15,957 bases of DNA. Source: Candidatus Saccharibacteria bacterium UBA6209. Lineage in GTDB: Bacteria > Patescibacteriota > Saccharimonadia > Saccharimonadales > Saccharimonadaceae. Each line of letters opens with the position of its first letter. Positions within the stretch are counted from its first letter, which is position 1. The stretch covers positions 42,716-58,672 of the forward strand of contig DISN01000018.1 of assembly GCA_002421965.1 (NCBI GenBank), read 5' to 3'. The notes under the pieces are model-generated. The model saw only the letters and a list, made by a program, of their open reading frames with translations. It had not been told where the DNA came from and ran no database searches. The position numbers and the translations under genes were made by a program. This document shows, in pieces, positions 7,104 to 14,145 of the stretch.

Positions 7104-8382
7104 CGTCGATAATCTCACGCACCACCACCGTATCGTTCCACGGTAGTCGTTCGCCATTAACAATCCTATACTGCTCATGGCCCATACCGGTAATCAGCAC
7201 CATATCACCCTTCTTGGCAGAACCAAGAGCTCGCTCAATTGCCTCTCGTCGATCTGGTAGCTCGGTCATATTGGCACCACCAACTCGCTCGATCCCCTCA
7301 CGAATCATATCTCGAATCGCAGTTGGGTCCTCGTTGTAACTTTCCTCATCGGTCAAAAAAATTCTGTCAGCGTTCTTTGCGGCAATTTCGCCCATAATCG
7401 GCCGCTTTGTTTTGTCTCGGTCACCACAAGCACCAAATACTAGGATGACCCTCCCCTTGGCAATATTTTTTGCCGCATTTAGCAGCTTCTCAAGTGCGTC
7501 TGGCGTATGAGCATAGTCGACAATTACATCATAGTCCAACCCGTCAACTGCTCGCTCAAACCTACCTGGCACCGCTTCGAGATTTGCAATTCCCTCCTGG
7601 ATGTCATCTAGTTTGATGCCCAGCAAGTACGCTACTGATGTTGCTGCTGTCATATTGTAAACATTAAACTCACCCGGCAACGCCGTTGCTAGCTCTAGGT
7701 GCGTTTGGTGGTCAATTACCAAGTCGGCCTCTGTGCCTTTGCGATACAACTTGACATGATCGATTCGAGCCTCGGCCTCCTCGTGCTTGCCATAATTAAT
7801 CTTCTGGCTAGTTGCATCATATTTATCAAAGTAGTCAAACCACTCATCGTCACGATTTAGTACCATAAATCTTGGCTTTAGCTTAAATAGTTTTGCTTTA
7901 GCCGCCGCATAATTATCCATGGTCTTGTGATAATCCAAATGGTCCTGCGTCAAATTAGTCATTACCGCCACCTCAATCGGCACCCCCTCTAACTTGAACT
8001 GATCAAGCGAATGACTCGTCACCTCAAGCACTACATAGTCAACGGCAGCCTTCTTAGCATCCTTAAAAAAACGCTGCATCCTAGCCGTTGTCGCTACGGT
8101 CGCGTTCAGATCATTAATCTGCGACTCGCCAGCTACCTCAATTACCGCAGTAGTAAACATCGCTGTCTTAAACCTGGCCTCTTTGAGAATCTCATTAATA
8201 TAACAGGCTGTAGTCGTCTTGCCGTTGGTACCAGTTACAGCAATCACCCTTAGTTGACTCGCCGGATTGCCATAACGAGCACTGACAACCTTTGCTCGAC
8301 TTCGACGATACGATATCTCTACCCGCCTCAAAATCTTTGTTGGCAATATCTGCCTTGCTACTTTAACAAGTCTATCTTTCAT
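7096..8382 (-). CDS. murE: MurE-type UDP-MurNAc-dipeptide ligase, short N-terminus
   Basis: 428 residues. MurE adds the third amino acid (meso-diaminopimelate or lysine) to UDP-MurNAc-L-Ala-D-Glu. Visible: P-loop TGTNGKTTT (50-58), TNLTQDHLDYH (142-152), the AKAKLF lysine (probably Lys162, carbamylated in the family), VPGRFE (271-276), DYAHTPDAL (289-297), and the MurE hallmark GACGDRDKTKRP (317-328). The P-loop is about 60 residues closer to the N-terminus than in typical MurE, so the UDP-binding domain is reduced or absent. The DNPR motif that reads diaminopimelate is not present; the corresponding region reads TDEESYNEDP (344-353), so the added amino acid cannot be predicted. A -10 box lies 6 nt before the ATG. 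The gene overlaps tdk by 8 bp and is divergent from tsaD. Confidence 0.92.
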   Translation of the reverse strand: MKDRLVKVARQILPTKILRRVEISYRRSRAKVVSARYGNPASQLRVIAVTGTNGKTTTACYINEILKEARFKTAMFTTAVIEVAGESQINDLNATVATTARMQRFFKDAKKAAVDYVVLEVTSHSLDQFKLEGVPIEVAVMTNLTQDHLDYHKTMDNYAAAKAKLFKLKPRFMVLNRDDEWFDYFDKYDATSQKINYGKHEEAEARIDHVKLYRKGTEADLVIDHQTHLELATALPGEFNVYNMTAATSVAYLLGIKLDDIQEGIANLEAVPGRFERAVDGLDYDVIVDYAHTPDALEKLLNAAKNIAKGRVILVFGACGDRDKTKRPIMGEIAAKNADRIFLTDEESYNEDPTAIRDMIREGIERVGGANMTELPDRREAIERALGSAKKGDMVLITGMGHEQYRIVNGERLPWNDTVVVREIIDAK

Positions 8383-8388
8383 ATATCT

Positions 8389-8397
8389 ATTGTACCA
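8389..8397 (-). promoter_or_regulatory. murE promoter (-10), leaderless
   Basis: Minus strand extended -10 TGgTACAAT (hexamer 8394-8389), six bases before the murE ATG at 8382. The bases from the box into the gene read AGATATATGAAA, the same as at murF. No convincing -35. Confidence 0.7.
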
Positions 8398-8400
8398 CTT

Positions 8401-8409
8401 TGATATAAT
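8401..8409 (+). promoter_or_regulatory. tsaD-femAB promoter (-10), leaderless
   Basis: Extended -10 TGaTATAAT (hexamer 8404-8409), eight bases before the tsaD ATG at 8418. It is the same nonamer as at 390-398. It stands back to back with the murE -10 box; the two hexamers are 9 bp apart. Confidence 0.75.
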
Positions 8410-8417
8410 GGTATTAG

Positions 8418-9638
8418 ATGAGAATTTTGGGAATTGAGTCTAGTTGTGACGAAACGGCGGCAGCAGTTGTTGAAGACGGCCGACGACTACTTTCTAATGT
8501 GGTAAATACCCAGATTGATATCCATGCCGAATACGGAGGTGTTGTACCAGAGGTAGCTGCCCGCAGCCACCTTGAGGTCGTCAATCCAGTCATCAATAAA
8601 GCCCTGACTGACGCCAATTGCACCTGGGATGACATCGATGCCATCGCTGTCACCTATGCTCCTGGGCTAATTGGCTCACTGCTTATTGGCACACTGGCGG
8701 CACGCACTCTGGCAGTAATTCACAATAAACCGATTTATGCCATCCATCATGTCGAGGCGCACGTCTACGCTAACTTCTTGACCGAACAAGGTCCCAAAAC
8801 ACCAGATGAGAGCAGTCGAACTACCACATCAGCAGAAACATCTGCAACCCGAGTCTCTACTGATGCGTACTCAATAGAAAAGCAGCATGAATTCGTTTCT
8901 GATGATTTTGGTGGCGAGAATACGAGATATAGAGAATTAGTCCTGCCGTCTTCTCAGCCCAAGTTTCCTATGTTGGCACTTATTGTCTCTGGTGGGCACT
9001 CACAGCTTGTATTTTTCCGTAATCACGGTGACTACAGTCTAATCGGCCAAACCCAGGACGACGCCGTTGGTGAAGCATTCGATAAAGTCGCCAAAATTCT
9101 CGGACTTCCCTACCCTGGTGGACCGTCAATCTCCAAAGCCGCCGAGCTCGGCGACCCGATGGCCTACAAGCTACCGATCGCAAAAATGCAAGGTGCTTAC
9201 GATTTTAGCTTCTCCGGCCTCAAGACAGCCGTTCTGAGGGCCGTTCAGCGCGAAGTGGGCAAAGACTTTACTTTCCCGTCTCACGAGCTCCCAGCGCTCG
9301 TAAACGATGAACTACGGCACAATATGGCAGCTAGCTTCCAGTACACCGCCATTAAAACCCTAGTCAACAAGACTCTCCAGGCTTACAATGACCTATCCCC
9401 TACCTCGGTTGTAATTGCCGGAGGCGTAGCTGCCAACCTAGAACTTCGCCGTCAACTATCTGACAAACTGCCGATAAATATCGAATACGCCCCAATTCAA
9501 CTCTGCACCGACAACGCAGCGATGATCGCTACACTTGCCTACTACCGCTCAAAGATTGACTCACCTGCCAACGCTCTGGATTTCGAAGTTCAACCGAGCC
9601 TATCAATGATGACTAACCATCAGCCGCAGGTGCCGTAA
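8418..9638 (+). CDS. tsaD: tRNA N6-adenosine threonylcarbamoyltransferase TsaD
   Basis: 406 residues. TsaD transfers the threonylcarbamoyl group to A37 of tRNAs that read ANN codons, with TsaB and TsaE as partners. Visible: ILGIESSCDETAAAVV at the N-terminus, GGVVPEVAARSH (40-51), PGLIGSLLIG (82-91), metal ligands in HHVEAH (His111, His115), VSGGHSQLV (190-198), DDAVGEAFDKVAK, YPGGP, FSFSGLKTA, GGVAAN, and CTDNAAM with Asp365. E. coli TsaD has 337 residues; the excess is mainly a stretch of about 60 residues (122-182), rich in Ser, Thr, Asp and Glu, between the HxxEAH and SGGHS motifs. The start follows an extended -10 by 8 nt. Its TAA abuts the next ATG without a gap, so the downstream gene is probably translationally coupled. 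Confidence 0.96.
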   Translation: MRILGIESSCDETAAAVVEDGRRLLSNVVNTQIDIHAEYGGVVPEVAARSHLEVVNPVINKALTDANCTWDDIDAIAVTYAPGLIGSLLIGTLAARTLAVIHNKPIYAIHHVEAHVYANFLTEQGPKTPDESSRTTTSAETSATRVSTDAYSIEKQHEFVSDDFGGENTRYRELVLPSSQPKFPMLALIVSGGHSQLVFFRNHGDYSLIGQTQDDAVGEAFDKVAKILGLPYPGGPSISKAAELGDPMAYKLPIAKMQGAYDFSFSGLKTAVLRAVQREVGKDFTFPSHELPALVNDELRHNMAASFQYTAIKTLVNKTLQAYNDLSPTSVVIAGGVAANLELRRQLSDKLPINIEYAPIQLCTDNAAMIATLAYYRSKIDSPANALDFEVQPSLSMMTNHQPQVP

Positions 9639-10559
9639 ATGAATTTTCTGCAATCTATTTCATGGGAAAAATTCCAACAGTCACTAGGTCGACAAACTTT
9701 TCGTGACCAAGGAGACGACTGGAGCTACCTGGCTATCCTCGAAAAAGGTCGCGGTAACACTCGTCTATACTGCCCCTATGGGCCAGAGGCTATCTCCGAA
9801 AAAGCAATGACCCAGGCTATCGACTCGTTAACTAGACTAGCCCGTCGACATAAAGCTACCTTTATTCGTGTAGAACCAACCAACTCGCTCCTGCTGCCCT
9901 ATCTAAAGCAGTCTGGCTTCAAGAAAGTCAATTACCAGAGCCTAAACCCCGAGCACACTAGCATCATTGATCTAGCTAAAGATAAAGATGATCTAATTGC
10001 CGCCATGTCTCAGCCGGTTCGAAATATTTACAGGAACTATCAAAAGAAGGGTTTTCACGTGAATAAGTCGACCAATCCCGATGATATTGATAAGTTTCTA
10101 ACACTAATTCACCAGGTATCGGATCGCACCGGTATGCAGCCACACAGCGATAAATACTTCAGATCACAGGCCACGTCCCTGCTCCCCGACGACAGCGCTA
10201 CACTATGGCTAGCTAACCTAGGCGATAAAACCATTGCTGCCGCTTTGACCTACGACAGCGACGACACCCGTTACTATGCTCACGCTGCAGCCGACCTATC
10301 CCCCGATATCCGAAAACTTAATGCTGCGACAGCAATTGTTGCCGAATCAATCGTCGACGCTAAATGTAAAGGATTATCGAATTATGACCTATATGGCATA
10401 GCTCCAGACGACGCTCCAGACAATCACCCGTGGAAAGGCTTTACTAAATTTAAGAAGTCTTTTGGCGGTCAAGATGTAACGCACTGCGGCAGCTGGGATC
10501 TACCGATCAACCCACTAGCCTACCACCTCTATCGCTGGTATCAAAAGCTACATCGTTAA
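9639..10559 (+). CDS. FemABX-family aminoacyltransferase (peptidoglycan branch peptide)
   Basis: 306 residues. FemABX proteins move amino acids from aminoacyl-tRNA to the stem-peptide side chain of lipid-linked or nucleotide peptidoglycan precursors. Seen: an N-terminal GNAT-like half with LYCPYGPEA (43-51), RVEPTN (77-82), SGFKKVNYQSLNPEHTSIIDL (92-112), LIAAMSQPVRNIYRNYQKKG (119-138), and the C-terminal family signature YDLYGIAPDD, HPWKGFTKFKKSFGG (249-277). It lacks the long coiled-coil insert of Staphylococcus FemA/B and is closer in size to FemX-type proteins. It begins directly at the tsaD stop (TAAATG), so it is read from the tsaD promoter. The link with murE and murF nearby supports a wall role; which residue it adds cannot be told. 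Confidence 0.88.
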   Translation: MNFLQSISWEKFQQSLGRQTFRDQGDDWSYLAILEKGRGNTRLYCPYGPEAISEKAMTQAIDSLTRLARRHKATFIRVEPTNSLLLPYLKQSGFKKVNYQSLNPEHTSIIDLAKDKDDLIAAMSQPVRNIYRNYQKKGFHVNKSTNPDDIDKFLTLIHQVSDRTGMQPHSDKYFRSQATSLLPDDSATLWLANLGDKTIAAALTYDSDDTRYYAHAAADLSPDIRKLNAATAIVAESIVDAKCKGLSNYDLYGIAPDDAPDNHPWKGFTKFKKSFGGQDVTHCGSWDLPINPLAYHLYRWYQKLHR

Positions 10560-10561
10560 TG

Positions 10562-10570
10562 TGCTATAAT
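10562..10570 (+). promoter_or_regulatory. valS promoter (extended -10)
   Basis: TGcTATAAT with hexamer 10565-10570, directly after the femAB-like stop. The transcript would start near 10577 and give a leader of about 95 nt, unusually long for this window. Confidence 0.65.
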
Positions 10571-10612
10571 AAACTAGAATATAAACACGTGGATTACTGA
10601 TAAAACACCGAC

Positions 10613-10657
10613 CTTTTCATGTGAAAAGTTAAGGTTTTACAGGTTTTCATGTGAAAA
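10613..10657. repeat. Twin palindromes TTTTCATGTGAAAA in the valS leader
   Basis: The 14-bp inverted repeat TTTTCATGTGAAAA occurs at 10614-10627 (extended to CTTTTCA-TG-TGAAAAG at 10613-10628) and again, identical, at 10644-10657. Centres are 30 bp apart, close to three helical turns. They could be paired operator half-sites for a dimeric regulator or small hairpins in the leader RNA. Confidence 0.7.
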
Positions 10658-10670
10658 ATAAGGCCTATTA

Positions 10671-13226
10671 ATGAAACTATCCAAGCAATACACACCCAAC
10701 GATTATGAACCAGAAGTATACGCCCTCTGGGAAACCAGTGGCAGCTTTGCGCCAAGCGGGAAGGGCGAGCCGTTCTCGGTTATCATGCCACCCCCAAACG
10801 CCAACGGTAACCTACACATTGGTCATGCACTAGACATGAACCTAAAGGACATCTTAGCCCGATACTACCGGTTAAAGGGCAGGGATGTGGCCTACATTCC
10901 AGGTGCTGACCATGCTGGATTTGAAACTTGGGTTGTCTACGAGAGGGAACTAGCCAAAACCGGCAAGAGTCGCTTTGATTTTTCACGTGAACAGCTCTAC
11001 GGACAGGTCTGGAACTTCGTCGATCAAAAGCGCGGCAATATGGAGCTCCAACTCAGAGCCCTTGGCACAAGCGCCTCATGGAAAGACCTAGTATTTACAC
11101 TAGACGAAAAAGTCATCAAAACAGTCTACGGGACATTTCAAAACCTCTGGCAAGATGGACTTATCTACAGGGGCGAGCGAATAGTCAACTACTGTACTCA
11201 GCACCAAACTAGCTTCTCGGACATCGAAGTTTCATACAAAAACGAGAAAGGGAAGCTCTGGAATATTGCCTACCCAACCCTTGACCAGATTGGTGAAATT
11301 ATTGTCGCCACGACTCGACCCGAGACCATGCTTGGCGATGTAGCGATTGCCGTTCATCCAGATGACGAACGTTACAAAAGCCTAATCGGCACCCGCGTTC
11401 TACTACCGATCCTCGAAAAAGAAATTCCAATTATCGCTGATGAATATGTCGACCCTACCTTTGGCACCGGAGCCGTAAAAATTACGCCGGCCCACGATGC
11501 CAACGACTTTGAAGTAGGTGAGCGCCATAACCTCGAGCGAACTCAAGTGATCGACAACGAGGGCAAAATGATCAATGTTCCACCTCAGTTCATGGGGCTA
11601 ACTATCGAACAAGCCAGGCCACGCATTCTTGCAGCCCTGCAAGCAGCCGAGCTACTCCGTGGCGAGTCGGATATTGAACATGCCGTTGGTCACTGCTACA
11701 AGTGTAACACCGTCATTGAACCATTAATCAAAGACCAATGGTTTGTTAAAATGCGACCACTTGCCGATGCAGCCTTAGAAAAACTCAGGGCAGGGGAGAT
11801 CAAATTCTATCCCGAAAGCAAACTCCGCGAGGCCATTGCCTACTTAGAGCAAGTGCGCGACTGGAATATTAGTCGCCAGATACCTTGGGGTATCCCAATT
11901 CCAGCTTTTCAAAATATCAACGATCCAAACGACTGGATTTATGACACTAGCGTCGATGAGCCAACTATCCTAAGAGACGGCAAAACCTATCGTCGCGAAG
12001 AAGACACTTTTGACACCTGGTTCTCGAGTGGCCAGTGGCCATATGTCGTCACCGACTACCTAGATGGTGGTGAACTTAGCCGATTCTTCCCAACAACTCT
12101 AATGGAAACTGGTGTAGACCTACTTAGACAATGGATTTGCCGCATGATTATGCTAAGTGTTTATCGAACAGGTCAAGTACCGTTCAAGGACGTCTACCTA
12201 CACGGTATGGTCAACGACGAAAAGAACCAAAAGATGAGCAAATCCAAAGGCAACGTCATCAACCCAATGGAAATCATTTCCGAATACGGTTCTGACGCCA
12301 TGCGACTCGGAATCATAGCTGGTCGCTCAGCAGCTCAAGCTCAGGCATTCAACAGGGGTGCGGTCGTTGCCGGACGCAACTTTGCCAATAAGCTCTGGAA
12401 TATCGCACGCTTTGTTCAAGAACAGATTGGGGACAACCATGTCATAGTCCCACTCGAACCAGTAACTCCAGCTGACCACTGGATTATCCGCCAGATTAAC
12501 AATGCTGCCAAGGCAATCGAGCAACATCTAGAAAACTACCGATTTGCCGAGGCTGCCGATACTGTCTATCACATTATCTGGGACGATTTAGCTGACTGGT
12601 ACCTAGAGTCCAGTAAATCAGCCATCAATCCGCCGCTACTGTCGTGGTCGCTTGCAAGCTGTCTACAACTAGCTCATCCATTTGCGCCATTTGTTACCGA
12701 AACTATCTGGCAGACACTTAACTACACCACCGGCATCCTTATGGCTGACAAATGGCCGGTAGTTGAGCAGTACGACGAGATCTCAGCAGGGCAGTTCGAT
12801 AAGATCAAAGAGCTTGTCGTCGAGGGTCGCTGGATAATTGCCGAGCTACCAGGGAACGAGAAGTATGGACTGCTATTTGGCAACGACTCACTGATCGAGC
12901 AAAACCAAGAAGTAATTTCACACCTAATGCGCCTGAAAGAAATCGCTAAGATTGATCAGCCACGAGGACTACGTCTTGCTGCCGCAAATAGAGAGGCCTG
13001 GCTGGACATTGACAGCGAAACCCTATACGAACACCAAACAAACCTTGAAGTGCGTCTAGCGGCCGCCAGAACACGCCAGAAGGGCCTTCAATCGCGCCTA
13101 GACAATCCATCATACATTGAAAAGGCCCCAGAGAAGCTAGTCCAGGAAACAAAAGATGAGCTAATCGAGACCCACAAGCTCATCGAGCGCTTAACTGAAG
13201 AGTTATCTGTAATTCAGCTAGACTAA
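10671..13226 (+). CDS. valS: Valine--tRNA ligase ValRS
   Basis: 851 residues, a class I aminoacyl-tRNA synthetase charging tRNA-Val. Seen: PPPNANGNLHIGHAL with HIGH at 49-52, GADHAGFETW (78-87), the start of the editing domain near residue 200 with ATTRPETMLGD (213-223), GTGAVKITPAHDANDF (265-280), DWNISRQIPWGIPIP (397-411), DTFDTWFSSGQWP (445-457), KMSKS at 521-525, an anticodon-binding domain from about 600, and the C-terminal ValRS arm, a coiled coil at about 790-848. The DWNISRQIPWG stretch differs from the common CISRQLWWGHRIP form. A weak AAGG lies 7 nt before the ATG. The gene has a leader of about 95 nt with two palindromes and ends 2 bp from a convergent small gene. Confidence 0.97.
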   Translation: MKLSKQYTPNDYEPEVYALWETSGSFAPSGKGEPFSVIMPPPNANGNLHIGHALDMNLKDILARYYRLKGRDVAYIPGADHAGFETWVVYERELAKTGKSRFDFSREQLYGQVWNFVDQKRGNMELQLRALGTSASWKDLVFTLDEKVIKTVYGTFQNLWQDGLIYRGERIVNYCTQHQTSFSDIEVSYKNEKGKLWNIAYPTLDQIGEIIVATTRPETMLGDVAIAVHPDDERYKSLIGTRVLLPILEKEIPIIADEYVDPTFGTGAVKITPAHDANDFEVGERHNLERTQVIDNEGKMINVPPQFMGLTIEQARPRILAALQAAELLRGESDIEHAVGHCYKCNTVIEPLIKDQWFVKMRPLADAALEKLRAGEIKFYPESKLREAIAYLEQVRDWNISRQIPWGIPIPAFQNINDPNDWIYDTSVDEPTILRDGKTYRREEDTFDTWFSSGQWPYVVTDYLDGGELSRFFPTTLMETGVDLLRQWICRMIMLSVYRTGQVPFKDVYLHGMVNDEKNQKMSKSKGNVINPMEIISEYGSDAMRLGIIAGRSAAQAQAFNRGAVVAGRNFANKLWNIARFVQEQIGDNHVIVPLEPVTPADHWIIRQINNAAKAIEQHLENYRFAEAADTVYHIIWDDLADWYLESSKSAINPPLLSWSLASCLQLAHPFAPFVTETIWQTLNYTTGILMADKWPVVEQYDEISAGQFDKIKELVVEGRWIIAELPGNEKYGLLFGNDSLIEQNQEVISHLMRLKEIAKIDQPRGLRLAAANREAWLDIDSETLYEHQTNLEVRLAAARTRQKGLQSRLDNPSYIEKAPEKLVQETKDELIETHKLIERLTEELSVIQLD

Positions 13227-13228
13227 GA

Positions 13229-13573
13229 CTAAATCCATTCGCCAGCAAGCGGCAGACAGACATTTTCCCCGTGAAAACCTAATGCCTGGCGCTTAATAGC
13301 CTGACGCTTACGATCACGGCTTTTAGGCATATACGACGGATTGTCGTTACGATCAGACCGAACGTTCATGCGCTCGGCATGTGTATGCGGATTAGATCCA
13401 ACTCGTACCTTGGCAGTTTCCTGTGGCACATTAGTGGCGTTGTCAGTCTTGGCGTGATTAATAATCGAAGCAAAGGCCTTGTCTAGATGAGAGTCATGCA
13501 GCAAGATACCAGAAGCCGTCGTTAGGCTAATAATTGCCGCTAACTGAGTCATAATAATTTGTAGTGTATTCAT
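13229..13573 (-). CDS. Small secreted or membrane-anchored basic protein, unknown function
   Basis: 114 residues from ATG 13573; an in-frame TTG at 13609 would add 12 residues rich in Lys, Arg and His. I do not recognise a family. Residues 3-25 are hydrophobic (LQIIMTQLAAIISLTTASGILL) and resemble a signal peptide or N-terminal anchor; the TTG start would give it a positively charged n-region, which argues for that start. The rest is polar and basic, with RSDRND, SRDRKRQAIKRQALGFHG (85-102) and a single Cys in VCLPLAGEW near the end. Neither start has a Shine-Dalgarno sequence. A near-consensus promoter lies at 13631-13659. It is convergent with valS, with a 2-bp gap. A real gene is likely; the function is unknown. 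Confidence 0.65.
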   Translation of the reverse strand: MNTLQIIMTQLAAIISLTTASGILLHDSHLDKAFASIINHAKTDNATNVPQETAKVRVGSNPHTHAERMNVRSDRNDNPSYMPKSRDRKRQAIKRQALGFHGENVCLPLAGEWI

Positions 13574-13630
13574 ATTTTGGTTTCGTGTCGCGGTTTTTGT
13601 TTTATGCAATATTATTTGCGATACTTAATC

Positions 13631-13659
13631 ATATTAGCACAAGCTTTGTTTTTTGTCAA
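13631..13659 (-). promoter_or_regulatory. Strong promoter of the small exported protein gene
   Basis: Minus strand TTGACA (13659-13654), exactly 17 bp, then extended -10 TGcTAATAT (hexamer 13636-13631). The transcript would start near 13624, leaving about 15 nt to the TTG candidate start and 51 nt to the ATG. Confidence 0.8.
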
Positions 13660-13716
13660 GTATGTTACGGTTTATTTGTGTCCTGCGAAGCAATTAGCGG
13701 CGCAATATACAGGGAC

Positions 13717-13816
13717 GAGGAGGCGGAGGAGCGAAGCGATACTGGCCGCTCTCGAATGCACAGAGAAGCGAAGTGTGCTAGGATAGAAATATTATGGACA
13801 GGTGCAGGAGTGGTTG
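13717..13816 (+). repeat. tRNA-Ser-linked direct repeat, copy 1 (100 bp)
   Basis: This block recurs at 13861-13970 with one base change (A13756 versus G13910) and a 10-bp insertion (13881-13890) in the second copy. It contains a purine-rich start, ACTGGCCGCTCTCGA copied from the anticodon arm of tRNA-Ser(CGA), a GAAGCGAAG hairpin loop, a -10-like TGcTAGGAT, and the first 21 nt of the tRNA. Together with copy 2 and the hairpin between them it fills the gene-free stretch 13610-13949. Confidence 0.9.
13796..13816 (+). pseudogene. 5' fragment of tRNA-Ser(CGA)
   Basis: These 21 nt are identical to the first 21 nt of the intact gene at 13950, ending in the D-loop after GTGGTTG. The sequence then changes to GCGAAGCCGAACGAA. 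The same -10-like box lies upstream, so the fragment may be transcribed. Confidence 0.85.
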
Positions 13817-13831
13817 GCGAAGCCGAACGAA

Positions 13832-13860
13832 ATTGTCAGTAAGTTTACTTACGTGACAAT
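13832..13860 (+). repeat. Long hairpin between the two tRNA-linked repeats
   Basis: ATTGTCAGTAAG (13832-13843) pairs with CTTAC-G-TGACAAT (13848-13860): 12 bp with one bulged G and a TTTA loop. There is no T run, so it is not a typical terminator. Confidence 0.75.
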
Positions 13861-13970
13861 GAGGAGGCGGAGGAGCGAAGTGCAACGAAGCGATACTGGC
13901 CGCTCTCGAGTGCACAGAGAAGCGAAGTGTGCTAGGATAGAAATATTATGGACAGGTGCAGGAGTGGTTG
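13861..13970 (+). repeat. tRNA-Ser-linked direct repeat, copy 2 (110 bp)
   Basis: Second copy of the block at 13717-13816, offset by 154 bp over most of its length, with the 10-bp insertion TGCAACGAAG. Its end is the 5' end of the intact tRNA-Ser(CGA), so the repeat carries the tRNA promoter region. Confidence 0.9.
13933..13938 (+). promoter_or_regulatory. Probable -10 box of tRNA-Ser(CGA)
   Basis: Extended -10 TGcTAGGAT, hexamer 13933-13938, 11 bp before the tRNA 5' end, giving a pre-tRNA leader of about 5 nt. No clear -35. Confidence 0.5.
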
Positions 13971-14037
13971 AACTGGCCGCTCTCGAAAAGCGGTAAGGTG
14001 TAAGCCTTCGAGGGTTCGAATCCCTCTCTGTCCGCCA
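13950..14037 (+). tRNA. tRNA-Ser(CGA)
   Basis: 88 nt with encoded CCA. The acceptor stem pairs GGACAGG with TCTGTCC (one G-U), the anticodon stem is CCGCT/AGCGG around loop CTCGAAA with anticodon CGA (13984-13986), a long class II variable arm follows, and the T arm is GAGGG-TTCGAAT-CCCTC. It reads UCG serine codons. A partial copy and repeats lie directly upstream. Confidence 0.95.
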
Positions 14038-14073
14038 AACAAAACAGAGACCTAATGGTCTCTGTTTTGTTTT
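14037..14073 (+). terminator. Terminator of tRNA-Ser(CGA)
   Basis: A perfect 16-bp stem (14037-14052 with 14057-14072) around a TAAT loop; the T-rich 3' arm serves as the T tract. The stem begins at the final A of the CCA end, so the hairpin abuts the mature tRNA. Confidence 0.9.
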
Positions 14074-14145
14074 CCATGAGTAGTGATCCGACAACCCTTT
14101 ACCTTTACTAAGCAAAAGACGGCTTTGAACGTTAATCGACTTAAT

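Noticed and set aside
10577..10670. T-box riboswitch in the valS leader
   Set aside because: The leader is too short and lacks the conserved T-box sequence; only the twin palindromes are visible.
10054..10992. TTTTCACGTGAA-like sites inside the FemAB-like gene and valS as further operators
   Set aside because: They match the leader palindrome only in part and lie in coding sequence, so they may be chance.
13717..13970. CRISPR array
   Set aside because: Only two long, tRNA-derived copies with no regular spacers and no cas genes.
13564..13996. Plus-strand frames across the repeat region (13564-13842, 13577-13786, 13802-13996)
   Set aside because: They translate the duplicated tRNA-linked repeats and share peptides only because the DNA is repeated; no start signals.
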